NCBI GenBank assembly: GCA_002722695.1
Contig: PBMS01000014.1
Span: 5,486 to 57,582, forward strand
Origin: Methanobacteriota archaeon
Lineage (GTDB): Archaea; Thermoplasmatota; Poseidoniia; Poseidoniales; Poseidoniaceae
Direction of reading: 5' to 3'
Length of the DNA: 52,097 nucleotides
In this document: piece by piece, positions 32,940 through 42,300 of the stretch
Numbering within the stretch: position 1 is the stretch's first letter
Layout: each line of letters begins with the position of its first letter
The notes under the pieces: generated by a model
The model's input: only the letters and a program-made list of their open reading frames with translations
What the model was told of the DNA's origin: nothing
Databases searched by the model: none
Made by a program: the position numbers and the translations under genes

Positions 32940-34181
32940 TCACTTCCCGAGCTCCTCACGCTGTTCTTGCACGTGCCAGGGCACGGTCTCGTACACTTCA
33001 GTAAAAATCGTCGATGCTGGGGGGTACGGACCGGACGCCAAATCTCCGAACTCGCAGGCTTCCTTGTAGGCGGTCATAACGTCGTTGTCGATTTTCTCAG
33101 CCAGAGCCTTGTCCTTCGCTTCGTCCCACTTGCCGATCTTGATCAGGTGGCCTCGCAATCGCTCAACCGGGTCGCCACCGGGCCAGCATTCAAACTCGTT
33201 CCCGGGTCGATAGGCCGACGGGTCGTCGGAGGACGAATGGGCACCAGCGCGGTAGGTGTACACTTCAATGTGCGACGGTCCCAAGCCCGCTGATGCGCGC
33301 TCACGTGCCCACTTTGTCACGCTGTAAAGGGCCAAGAAGTCGTTTCCATCAACTCGGAACGAGGGAATGTCGTAGGCCAGCCCTCGCTCGGCAAATGTTC
33401 GGCCGCCGGTGGCAAGGGAAACGTGGGTTGAGATGGCCCATTGATTGTTGACCACGTTGAGAATAACGGGCGGCTTGAAGGTCGATGCAAAATTCAGGGC
33501 GTAGTGGTAATCGCCCTGCGCAGACGTGCCGTCTCCCAACCAAGAGATGCAGACTTCATCGTCGCCTTTGTAAGCGCTGGCCATGGCAACACCAACGGCC
33601 TGCGAGAACTGCGTGCCGACCGGCGATGAAATTGAGATGAATCGCCCCTCACGCCACGTGTAATGGACGGGCATTTGGCGGCCACGAACATTGTCCTCCG
33701 TGTTTCCGATGCAGTGGCAAATCATGCTCACCATGTCGCGGCCACGAACGAATTGGGCCCCCGGTTGTCGGTAGGATGGGAAGACCCAGTCTTGTTCCTC
33801 AAGCGCCATGGTCTGTGCGATGGCGACGGCCTCTTCGCCGAAGGACCGCATGTAAAACGACAGTTTACCGGTTCGCTGCATTTTCATCATTCGATCGTCG
33901 AAAATCCGCAAGCGCATCATGTATTCCAAGCCCTGAATGAGGGTTTTTTCGTCGAGCTGGGGGTCCCACTCACCGATGGCCTCCCCCTCGTCGTTGAGCA
34001 CCCGAATCAGCCCCTTGGCGTGTTCAGCGGTGTCTTCAGTGCGGCACGTAGCGGGGTCTGGGCGGTTGAGGTCGCCGGGTTGTTCAACGAATGCACCGCC
34101 GAAGGTTGGCTCGTCTCCGGGCCGGAACGGAGCAACGCCGATGGTGTATGGCGTGGTGGTAACCGTGCTACGTTCTGTCAT
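32940..34181 (-). CDS. 2-oxoacid dehydrogenase E1 component, alpha subunit (branched-chain type)
   Basis: Thiamine-diphosphate-binding subunit of E1, 413 residues. The TPP motif runs from LGDGTSAQGDYHYALNFAS to VVNNQWAIST. The loop AHSSSDDPSAYRPG is the counterpart of the BCKDH loop that carries the regulatory Ser in mammals, which favours branched-chain oxoacids over pyruvate. The N-terminal 80 residues (RPGDEPTFGGAF, IGEWDPQLDEKTL) also follow BCKDH E1alpha. It starts nine bases after the lipA stop. No kinase gene is seen. Confidence 0.95.
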   Translation of the reverse strand: MTERSTVTTTPYTIGVAPFRPGDEPTFGGAFVEQPGDLNRPDPATCRTEDTAEHAKGLIRVLNDEGEAIGEWDPQLDEKTLIQGLEYMMRLRIFDDRMMKMQRTGKLSFYMRSFGEEAVAIAQTMALEEQDWVFPSYRQPGAQFVRGRDMVSMICHCIGNTEDNVRGRQMPVHYTWREGRFISISSPVGTQFSQAVGVAMASAYKGDDEVCISWLGDGTSAQGDYHYALNFASTFKPPVILNVVNNQWAISTHVSLATGGRTFAERGLAYDIPSFRVDGNDFLALYSVTKWARERASAGLGPSHIEVYTYRAGAHSSSDDPSAYRPGNEFECWPGGDPVERLRGHLIKIGKWDEAKDKALAEKIDNDVMTAYKEACEFGDLASGPYPPASTIFTEVYETVPWHVQEQREELGK

Positions 34182-34190
34182 TGAATCACC

Positions 34191-35207
34191 TCAGGGCTCG
34201 TCCGCCTTAAGTGGTGTCGGTTCGGGTGTATGGGGTTGAGCAACCCGAACGTACGCCCCCAACATCGTTTCTTGGTTGGTTGGGTCCAGCGTCTTTCGCA
34301 CCAACAAACCGGCTTTGTACGACGAGCGCACGAGGGGGCCGCTGGCGACGCCTGAGAAGCCCAGTTCCATCGCCTTTTGGGCCCATTCATCGTACCGTTC
34401 GGGATCGGGGAATCGGTCGACGGCGAGGTGGTTTTTCGACGGTGCTAGATATTGGCCAACGGTGACGAGGTCAACCCCAGCGTCTCGCAAGAGGCCAAGC
34501 GCTTCGTCGATTTCCTCGTCGGTTTCGCCCACGCCCACCATCAGGGACGATTTTGTGATGATGTCAGGGCGCAGTCGCTTTGCCTCTCGCAGAATGGACA
34601 GGGATTGACCAAACGAAGCTCGAGCGTCTCGGACGGTTGCGTCCAATCGGGGAACGCACTCAACGTTGTGCGCAAACACCACCAGCGGGCTTGCTTCGAG
34701 AAGATGAGCGAGCGCCTCAAGGTCCCCCGCAAGGTCCGAGCAGAGCAGTTCAAGGGTCACCTCGGGAGATGTTTGGGCCACGGCGTCGATGCAGCGTTTG
34801 TAGTGGTCGGCGCCACTGTCGGGAAGGTCATCCCGGTTGACCACGGTGATGACGGCATGGCGCAGCTTCATGGACGAAACCGCTTGAGCCAAGTGCTCAG
34901 GTTCCTCAGGGTCGAGGGGTGGAGGTCGTTTGATGGTTCCAACCGCACAGAAACGACAACCTCGTGTGCACTCCTGGCCGGCGATCATGAACGTGGCATC
35001 ACCGCTGGCCCAACATTCGTGAATGTTTGGGCAGCGAGCCTCTTCGCACACCGTGTGAAGTCGGTTGTCTTTGACCGCTGCTTTGGTGGTGTTAAATGCG
35101 GTTTGCTGGGCGCCGCTGGGCAGGCTGGTTCGGAACCAATCGGGGAGTCGGCGCTTGGGAGCAGCAGGCGTTAACGAAGACGCCATCGGGAGTTGTTTGC
35201 CTGCCAT
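34191..35207 (-). CDS. lipA: Lipoyl synthase
   Basis: Radical-SAM enzyme that inserts two sulfurs into the octanoyl chain on lipoyl domains. The 338-residue product carries the auxiliary-cluster Cys set CEEARCPNIHEC, the radical-SAM set CTRGCRFC, and the C-terminal RSSYKA with the Ser ligand. The start at 35207 has an excellent Shine-Dalgarno (GGGGAGGA) eight bases upstream. The frame stays open for 1.3 kb further upstream, but that part is antisense to the SDR gene and the tRNA and is not coding. It is the first gene of the operon with the lipoylated E2. Confidence 0.96.
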   Translation of the reverse strand: MAGKQLPMASSLTPAAPKRRLPDWFRTSLPSGAQQTAFNTTKAAVKDNRLHTVCEEARCPNIHECWASGDATFMIAGQECTRGCRFCAVGTIKRPPPLDPEEPEHLAQAVSSMKLRHAVITVVNRDDLPDSGADHYKRCIDAVAQTSPEVTLELLCSDLAGDLEALAHLLEASPLVVFAHNVECVPRLDATVRDARASFGQSLSILREAKRLRPDIITKSSLMVGVGETDEEIDEALGLLRDAGVDLVTVGQYLAPSKNHLAVDRFPDPERYDEWAQKAMELGFSGVASGPLVRSSYKAGLLVRKTLDPTNQETMLGAYVRVAQPHTPEPTPLKADEP

Positions 35208-35330
35208 TGTGTCCTCCCCTTGACCGAGCCAGTTGGTGGATGCCAAAAAAGGTGTGTTGGTGCAGCGAAGGCGATGAAGACCCCCGCGTCCGATACGAGG
35301 CTTCATGAATCGGGTTGTTGTGTGTGCACC

Positions 35331-36071
35331 ATGGTAGAGCGAGTGGTCCTTATCACTGGGGCGGGGCAACGTCTCGGGGCAGCCACCGCTGCTCGTCTCA
35401 TGGACGAGGGTTGTCACGTTCTTGTTCATGCGCGCTCCTCCGTGAACGCCGCACAGCAACTCGTTGACGATGCCACGGCCCGAAACGGCGTCGTTCGTGG
35501 CACGGTGGTTCAGGCTGATTTGACGGTCGATGAGGAGGTTGAGTCGCTGATGACCAGCGTACGAGCGCACCCACTCGTGGCTGAGCACGGTTTGTTCGGA
35601 TTGGTTCACAACGCATCGTTCTATCATCAAGGTCCCTTTGAGAGCGTTGATTTGGACACGTATCGCTCCCTCAATCGACTGCACATGGAGGCACCCTATG
35701 TCCTGACTCAATCCCTGCTGCCGCAACTTGAGCAGGGAGGCGGTTCTGTGGTTGCCATCGTCGACACCTCGTGGGGCCGTGCATGGGAAGGGCTGGCTCA
35801 TTACACCTCCAGCAAAGCCGGCCTGCGTCAACTCATGCTGAACCTGGCCGGCGAACTTGCGGAGCGCGTGCGAGTGAACTGCCTCGCTCCCGGCGCCATC
35901 ATGGCCGCTGATTGGGAAGCCGAGCACTTTGCAAAGGTCTTGGAAAAGGTCCCGCTTGGCCGTTCCGGCGAGGGATCCGACATCGCCTCTGGCGTCCACT
36001 TCCTTCTCACAAACGGCACCATCACCGGGAACGTCCTTCACGTCGATGGTGGGTGGACGCTGAACGAATGA
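35331..36071 (+). CDS. Short-chain dehydrogenase/reductase of the pteridine reductase type
   Basis: NADPH-dependent SDR, 246 residues. The cofactor motif is ITGAGQRLG (TGxxxRxG), the form with Arg found in pteridine reductases (PTR1, FolM), followed by VLVHARSS. LVHNASF is the NAS motif. The catalytic part reads IVDTSWGR, then HYTSSKAG: Asp, Tyr 13 residues later and Lys four further on, the spacing of PTR1 Asp181, Tyr194 and Lys198, where Asp takes the place of the usual SDR Ser. Reduction of dihydropterin or dihydrofolate is therefore plausible but not proven. The frame upstream of 35331 overlaps lipA and is not used. A tRNA gene follows. Confidence 0.8.
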   Translation: MVERVVLITGAGQRLGAATAARLMDEGCHVLVHARSSVNAAQQLVDDATARNGVVRGTVVQADLTVDEEVESLMTSVRAHPLVAEHGLFGLVHNASFYHQGPFESVDLDTYRSLNRLHMEAPYVLTQSLLPQLEQGGGSVVAIVDTSWGRAWEGLAHYTSSKAGLRQLMLNLAGELAERVRVNCLAPGAIMAADWEAEHFAKVLEKVPLGRSGEGSDIASGVHFLLTNGTITGNVLHVDGGWTLNE

Positions 36072-36113
36072 GCAGATTCTTTCAAGTGCTCCACCCAAGC
36101 GTGGTTTGTTCAC

Positions 36114-36200
36114 GCAGGGGTGGCTGAGTAGGTCAAAGGCGCCGGGCTTAAGATCCGGTCTCGTATGAGTTCGTGGGTTCGGATCCCACCCCCTGCACCA
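36114..36200 (+). tRNA. tRNA-Leu (anticodon UAA)
   Basis: A full class II cloverleaf is seen by eye. The acceptor arm GCAGGGG (36114-36120) pairs with CCCCTGC (36190-36196). The anticodon stem CCGGG/TCCGG encloses the loop CTTAAGA with TAA at 36149-36151. A long variable arm (36159-36172) and the T arm GTGGG-TTCGGAT-CCCAC follow. The discriminator is A (36197) and CCA is encoded at 36198-36200. The long variable arm with TAA anticodon defines leucine. No intron. Confidence 0.95.
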
Positions 36201-36301
36201 ACATTTCTCTTCGCAGCGGGGCGGTTGAGAAGTCATTTTTGTTGCACAAACCATGCAAAACCGTTTAACACCCCCACCACCACGGCGAATCGGTGGACTT
36301 G

Positions 36302-39253
36302 ATGCTGGTTGGGCAAACCGAAAAGGGCAATCGCACGTTGGCTGCGGGATTGGTGTTCCTGTTCCTGTTTTCGCTGTTGGGTTCAACGGTACCGGCAACC
36401 CCACTCGACCCGTCCGATTCTGTGCTTCAGGACACCACCGTTGTCGCTCCGGTCTCGATTCCGGAGCAAACCTACGAGTTGTATCTGGACGCACCCACCT
36501 CAGAAACCGGCGGACAAGGGTCCATCACGACCATCGAGCCCAACGGCGGTCAAGAGGAAGGCAGCGCCATCGACGGTCTTGAATTTCGAAGCGAGGAAAT
36601 GATCAGTGATCTCTACATCAACGGCAGCGGTGCGTCCAACACCGCACGTCTGTCTCTGTACATTCAATTCCGCGGTTCAGGAAACTCAACGGCCGACGTC
36701 ACGTTCTCGCTCAAGGCAGGCGACACGCAGGTGGCGTCCGAGAGTCGAGACCTCGAAAATCCATGTTCACCCAGTCCTTTCGGCGGTGGCGGATGTTCGT
36801 GGACCGTGATCGAAGTGGATTTCGACATCGGCGCAAACGGGTTTATGGTCCCCAAAGGAAAGCAACTCAAAATCCGAATCGACGCTCAAGCTTCCTGCGA
36901 GGGCAACACCGGTGGCTTTGGCGGGACGGACTGTGCCGTTGACATCGCCTTCGGCAAGATGGAAAGTTCGGGCGGTTATTCTCGTCTTCAAGTGATGACC
37001 AACGCCCTCTCTGGGTCAAGCGTTCGAGTTCACAGCTGCAACGAAGCTTTTGGCTGCAACTGGAACGACGCACAAAAGTTCGAATGGTCCCCGAACCATC
37101 GCCCATCCTTCCGCGAAATGCAATTCTCCATCGAGGTTCGAGACGCCTTCGGACGGGACGATATCGAAGAGGTCAACCTCATCATGGCCACACCCAACGG
37201 GGCCAACGCCGTGTTTGAGAAGAACTTCGACGACGACGATTTGAAACTCGACAACAACGGTTTGGTCGGGAACTACAGTTTCACGTACGAAGCGGACATC
37301 TCTGCGGGGGAATATCCTGTTCGGCTGGAAGTCGAGGACGTTCAGGGCCACTCGGTCATCTTTGAGCACCCGGGCATCACCATGCTTGAAAACGATGTTT
37401 ATCTTTCACTGCCCAGCAACCAACCCGAAGTGGTTCTCTTCGCACCCGGCGCGGTCGTGAACGTGGAATTCCTGGTCGAACACACGGGGTCCTCCTCAAG
37501 CAGCATCGATGTTCTCTTCGATCTCGAGACCAACCTCCCCTCCACGTGGTCGGACCCGCAATGGAGCGCACCCAGCGGGACCTACACGCTCAGCGGTGGC
37601 GGCTCGTCGGTCATTCCTGAGTTGAGTCTTGAAGTGCCCGAGGGCGACCTTGACAGCGCACCCGATTCCTTGGAAATTGAAGCCAGGGTGTATGCGACCA
37701 ACGACCAAGGCCAGGACGAAGAGGTGGCGATTCGAACCATCTCTCTCGACTTTGAGGAAGTGGACGTGTTTGCGCCACCCCGGCTCTTTGTTTACGAGGA
37801 CGACGAACACCAGAAGCAGATTGCAGATTCAACCCGGCCCGAAGCCTACGACGAAACGCTCTCTCACTACGTCGATGCGGACGAGGTGGGTGACTTCTTC
37901 CTCGACGTGTTCAACACCGGTTTCCAAACCGATTCCTTCAAAATACGCGTCCTTGAACAACCCGACGATTGGCAGTATCGATTCTACGACAACGACACCG
38001 GTCTGGAACTGGTTGAGGAGGGCATCTACTCCATGACCCCCGACATCGGGTCCACGCAGATCCTCACCATCCTGATGGAGGTTTACCCGCCAGCCGACCG
38101 AGACGGCGTCGACATCGGCTTGTTCAAGCTGTCCGTAACCAGCAAAGAAGACTCCGAACTCCGCACCGACGTGGCGTTTACGGTCCATCGCACGTTTGGT
38201 ATTCTCGTCGAGGTCATATCCGACAGCGACGGCACAGGCGAAGACAATCCTCTCGGTCAAGTGGGACCCGTCACGGGCTCAGCGTCGGTCTACTTCAATT
38301 TGCGAATCACCGATTCGAGCGACACCGGATCGGGCTCGACCACCTGGAAGATTGTCAACCCTAGGGACGTCGAACAGAACGCTGAAAACAACCCCAAATA
38401 CGCTGCGTGGGACTACACGATTTCCAACGGCAGCAACAGCAACCTCGTCGCCGTGAATTTGGCCCCCGATGAATACATTGACATGCGCTTGGACATAACG
38501 CTTCGAGGTCAGGTTGAGGCTGGTGACCACATCATTTACACGCGCATCATCGAAGAGGGCGTTGACATCGACGACGCACGCTACTTTGACTTACCCGTGA
38601 AGGTCGTCATCCAAGAAGAGGTCATACCGAATCGCTTGGAAATCACCGACAAGAGCGAACGCTCCCGCTTCTCGCCAAGCGAGGAACAAACGCTTCGCTA
38701 CGACATCAGCAACCAGAACAACATCCCGCTTGACGTGGTGATTCGCCTCGATCAACCCGATGGATGGGAAGGCGCAATACGGGCCACATCAAGTCAGCTG
38801 GGCAGCGACTTCTTGATCATCAACCTCCCCGCATACTCCTCAAAGGAATTCAGCGTCTCAATGATCGCCCCTGACAACGTCAAGGACAGCGAAGTTGTCG
38901 ACTTTGAGTTCAGGGTGACGCCCATGAACAACGAGACTCCTTTCGCCGACGAATACGTTCAGAAATTCACGTTTTCCTACATGACGGAATGCACCGGCGT
39001 TTCCTGCTTGGTTGAGGAATTGATCAATCCTGAGCCTCAAACCATGGCGTTCTATGCGGTTCTCGCTGCGCTCCTGTTCTACGCTCGCGGTCGCCGAGGC
39101 ACCTCAAAGGAGGACACCTTTGAGGACGATGAAATGCCGCTGGACGATGCACTGGTCGGTGAGGACGAGGACGACGATCTCCCCCCGCCCGTACGCGCAG
39201 AGGAAGACGACGACGACGAGCTTGAACTGCTCGATGAACTGGACGATCTGTGA
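36302..39253 (+). CDS. Large surface protein with beta-sandwich domains and an acidic cytoplasmic tail
   Basis: About 983 residues; no exact family. An N-terminal hydrophobic signal (TLAAGLVFLFLFSLLG) is followed by about 900 extracytoplasmic residues of beta-rich sequence: a jelly-roll-like part near 50-230, then several Ig/CARDB/NEW3-like domains (for example SPSEEQTLRYDISNQNNIPL near 780). A transmembrane helix (MAFYAVLAALLFYARGRR) near 915-935 leads into a strongly acidic tail (EDEDDDLPPP, EEDDDDELELLDELDDL). Two Cys pairs are near 155-220. The frame opens at a GTG at 36293; the ATG at 36302 is chosen. It is followed by the giant protein 111 bases downstream; they may act together at the cell surface. 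Confidence 0.75.
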   Translation: MLVGQTEKGNRTLAAGLVFLFLFSLLGSTVPATPLDPSDSVLQDTTVVAPVSIPEQTYELYLDAPTSETGGQGSITTIEPNGGQEEGSAIDGLEFRSEEMISDLYINGSGASNTARLSLYIQFRGSGNSTADVTFSLKAGDTQVASESRDLENPCSPSPFGGGGCSWTVIEVDFDIGANGFMVPKGKQLKIRIDAQASCEGNTGGFGGTDCAVDIAFGKMESSGGYSRLQVMTNALSGSSVRVHSCNEAFGCNWNDAQKFEWSPNHRPSFREMQFSIEVRDAFGRDDIEEVNLIMATPNGANAVFEKNFDDDDLKLDNNGLVGNYSFTYEADISAGEYPVRLEVEDVQGHSVIFEHPGITMLENDVYLSLPSNQPEVVLFAPGAVVNVEFLVEHTGSSSSSIDVLFDLETNLPSTWSDPQWSAPSGTYTLSGGGSSVIPELSLEVPEGDLDSAPDSLEIEARVYATNDQGQDEEVAIRTISLDFEEVDVFAPPRLFVYEDDEHQKQIADSTRPEAYDETLSHYVDADEVGDFFLDVFNTGFQTDSFKIRVLEQPDDWQYRFYDNDTGLELVEEGIYSMTPDIGSTQILTILMEVYPPADRDGVDIGLFKLSVTSKEDSELRTDVAFTVHRTFGILVEVISDSDGTGEDNPLGQVGPVTGSASVYFNLRITDSSDTGSGSTTWKIVNPRDVEQNAENNPKYAAWDYTISNGSNSNLVAVNLAPDEYIDMRLDITLRGQVEAGDHIIYTRIIEEGVDIDDARYFDLPVKVVIQEEVIPNRLEITDKSERSRFSPSEEQTLRYDISNQNNIPLDVVIRLDQPDGWEGAIRATSSQLGSDFLIINLPAYSSKEFSVSMIAPDNVKDSEVVDFEFRVTPMNNETPFADEYVQKFTFSYMTECTGVSCLVEELINPEPQTMAFYAVLAALLFYARGRRGTSKEDTFEDDEMPLDDALVGEDEDDDLPPPVRAEEDDDDELELLDELDDL

Positions 39254-39364
39254 TGGCTCCGTCCCTTCAACACCAGCGTCTTCCGGCCCTGCAAGACGGG
39301 TGTTGTATGAACATCGTACCATTTCCCTTATGAGGCATCAGACGCACCCGAACGCGTGAGACTC

Positions 39365-42300
39365 ATGCTGACAGGCTCGAATTCATCCGCTGCCGCCGTT
39401 CGATCAGCACTCGCAGGGAGAAAAAAGGCCCTCAAATCGTTGATGCTCACCAGCCTGATGCTCTTGTCAACCCTCGCATCCATTCAATACGCCGTGGTGG
39501 ACGTTCAAGCGGCGTCAGATCAAGACGGTGACGGGCTTACCTACGGCCTGGAGTACCTCATGAACACCCAACCCAACGACCCGGACTCCGACAACGACGG
39601 CCTGCCGGACGGTTGGGAATGGAAGTACGGCCTCGACCCGCTCTCCTCCACCGGCGCTGATGGCGCCGTGGCCGACCCTGACGGCGATGGAATGTCGAAC
39701 CTTCAGGAATACCTCTACCTTCAGCCCAGCGGATGGGACAACACCAACACAGCCTCCGTGCTCGACAACGGCGTGTGGTGGAACGGGACCGTTCCGGTCA
39801 ACGACTGGAACGAAGAAGGTGCGCTCCAATTCAACCAACCCGCCTGTGGGGATTCGGGCTCAGACGGCACGGGGTCAACCATTCTCTGCGATGAGGACCC
39901 GGTGGGAAACATCTGCACCAACGGTTTTGATGACGACAAAGACGGGTTTGTGGATGGCGCTGATTCAGACAACGATGGCGATGCAGATTGCGCATCTGAT
40001 GACGACGACGGTGACGGCGTTGCTGACGAAGACCCAGCTGGTTGGGACACCGACGGCGACGGTATGCCCGATGGATGGGAAGCAGCCAACGGGCTGAACG
40101 CCACCTCACCGTCCAACGCAGACGGTCCAAACGGGGACCCGGACGGTGACGGTCTCAACAACCTGATGGAGTACGTGAACCCAACGTGGACCACGATGTG
40201 CGGGTCTTCTCCGTGCTTCCGCAACGGACCCGACGGCATCGTCACCGAGACCACTTCACCGTGTGACCCTGTCCAAGGCATCGGCCCCGGTGGTTGCGGA
40301 ACGTTCACCGCAGAGGTTGACGGCATCACGTCCACCGACCCCCAGCGAGCCGACACCGACGGCGACGGCCTCAACGACTCCTACGAGGCTCTGACGCTTC
40401 TGACCGATCCAACCTCGTCCGACACGGACAACGACGGCATCAGCGACGGTGTCGAGGTGAACGGCGCTTACGGCAACCCAGCACAGGCCAGCGACCCCCG
40501 AGACAACAACACGGACGGCGACGCCTTCGACGACGGCGAAGAAGACACCAATTTCAACGGCGTCCTTGATCCGGGCGAAACAGACCCCACTCGGCGTGAA
40601 GACTCGGGCGATGAGGACGAAGACGGCATCCAAAACTGGGAAGAGAACCTCACATGCACCCTGTGGGACGTTGCGGACACCGACTTTGGTGGAATCAACG
40701 ACGGTCAGGAGCGAAACATCAGCCACGGCACGGACCCTTGCGACTCTCTCGTGGACTTTGAAACGAATTTCGTCCAATACTACACCACGAACAGCAGCGT
40801 GGAAGTCGGCGACGGCTCCGGCTTCAACCCCGGTGGTGGCGTGGGATGGTTCAACGTCTCAGGCACGTGGGAATCCTTTGCTTACGCAGCTGTTCAAAAC
40901 AACCTCCTGCGAGGCGTGTCCTCCGGACCGTCCGGTACGGTCAGCGACGTCGCCAACCGAAACGGTTCCTTTTGTCATACCGACGCTGTGGCCTCCGGGA
41001 CGCTTGGAACCACGCAGCAGTATTGTGATGACGACTACGAAGACAGCGACGGCGACGGCCTTGCTGACTGGCAAGAATTGCTGGGCACCTTTGGATGGTT
41101 TTCCAACCCCAGCATAGCGGACAGCGACGCCGACGGTGTGGACGACTTCGGCGAAGTGTCGGACAACACCGACCCGAACGAACCCTGCACCAACCTGCTG
41201 GACGACGACGGGGACGGTATCAACAACTACTTCGAAAACACCACGGGTTGCGACCTGATCTACATCGGAATCACCAACGGCTCTCAAGACGTCTGGGTTA
41301 CAAGCTCAACGAACTTTGACAGCGACCAGGGCGGCGTGGACGACCGGACAGAATACTTTGACGGAACCAACCCAGAAAACGATCCGTCCGACGACATTCA
41401 GCCCGACGACTTTGACGGTGATGGCATCCCCGATGCCATTGAGAATCAGACCGGAACCGACTGGACCAACCCCGACACCGACGGTGGAGGGATGCCGGAC
41501 GGACTGGAATGTCCAGACATGTTTTGGTTCGTCAACTGCGCAGGTGCACCGTACGACCCGTTTGACCCCACCGACGACGTCATGACCAACGGCATCGTGT
41601 TCTATGCCAACAACACCTCAGGTACGGTGGACTTGAACGGTGATCATCGCTGGAGATCCATCACCAACGACTTCTACACCGGGACCAGTTATGCCCACTT
41701 GGAAAGCGTTCATCCAGCACAGACACTGGTGATTCCAGTCTCCAATCTTACGCATCTCGCACCCATTGGTTTTGCAAACTCGACGGTTCAGTGGAACGTC
41801 CAATTCACCCAACCCATCACCACAGGACAGATTCCAGCACCGGCGTACTACTCCAACGTCTCGTTTTATTTCGAGCCATCAGCCAACATAAGCCGAACCA
41901 ACGACACCCACATGCTCACCGTGGTGGAAGGCAGCATTGACCAGATGATTTTCCAGCAACCAGAATACTATTTTGACTGGGCCTCACTCGCTTCAACCAC
42001 TGTAGCCGGTCAAGGCTTCCCGTACGAACTTTTCCTCGACGAGAGGTTCACCAACGACACCTCTGAGTACTCCTACGTTCGAAACGTGACCTTTGGAGTC
42101 ATCAACGATGCAGGTGCAACCGATGCATACACCACGGCGTTGGCGCTCGAAGATTTCATCACAAACGGCAACGCTACGACCGAATTTAAGCGGAACTACA
42201 ACGGCTCGGGCACCAGCAGTCCTGTGGACGTGACCCTCAACGTTCTCGAGGCCCTCAAGGAGGGCTCCTGCCGTGAGTTCAACACGGCCTTCGTCACCAT

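Noticed and set aside
34191-36494. A 767-codon open frame in which lipA would have a 430-residue N-terminal extension
   Set aside because: The extension is antisense to the SDR gene and the tRNA-Leu. Its WCRGWDPNP-like piece is the familiar mistranslation of a tRNA 3' half. LipA has a strong Shine-Dalgarno at its own start.
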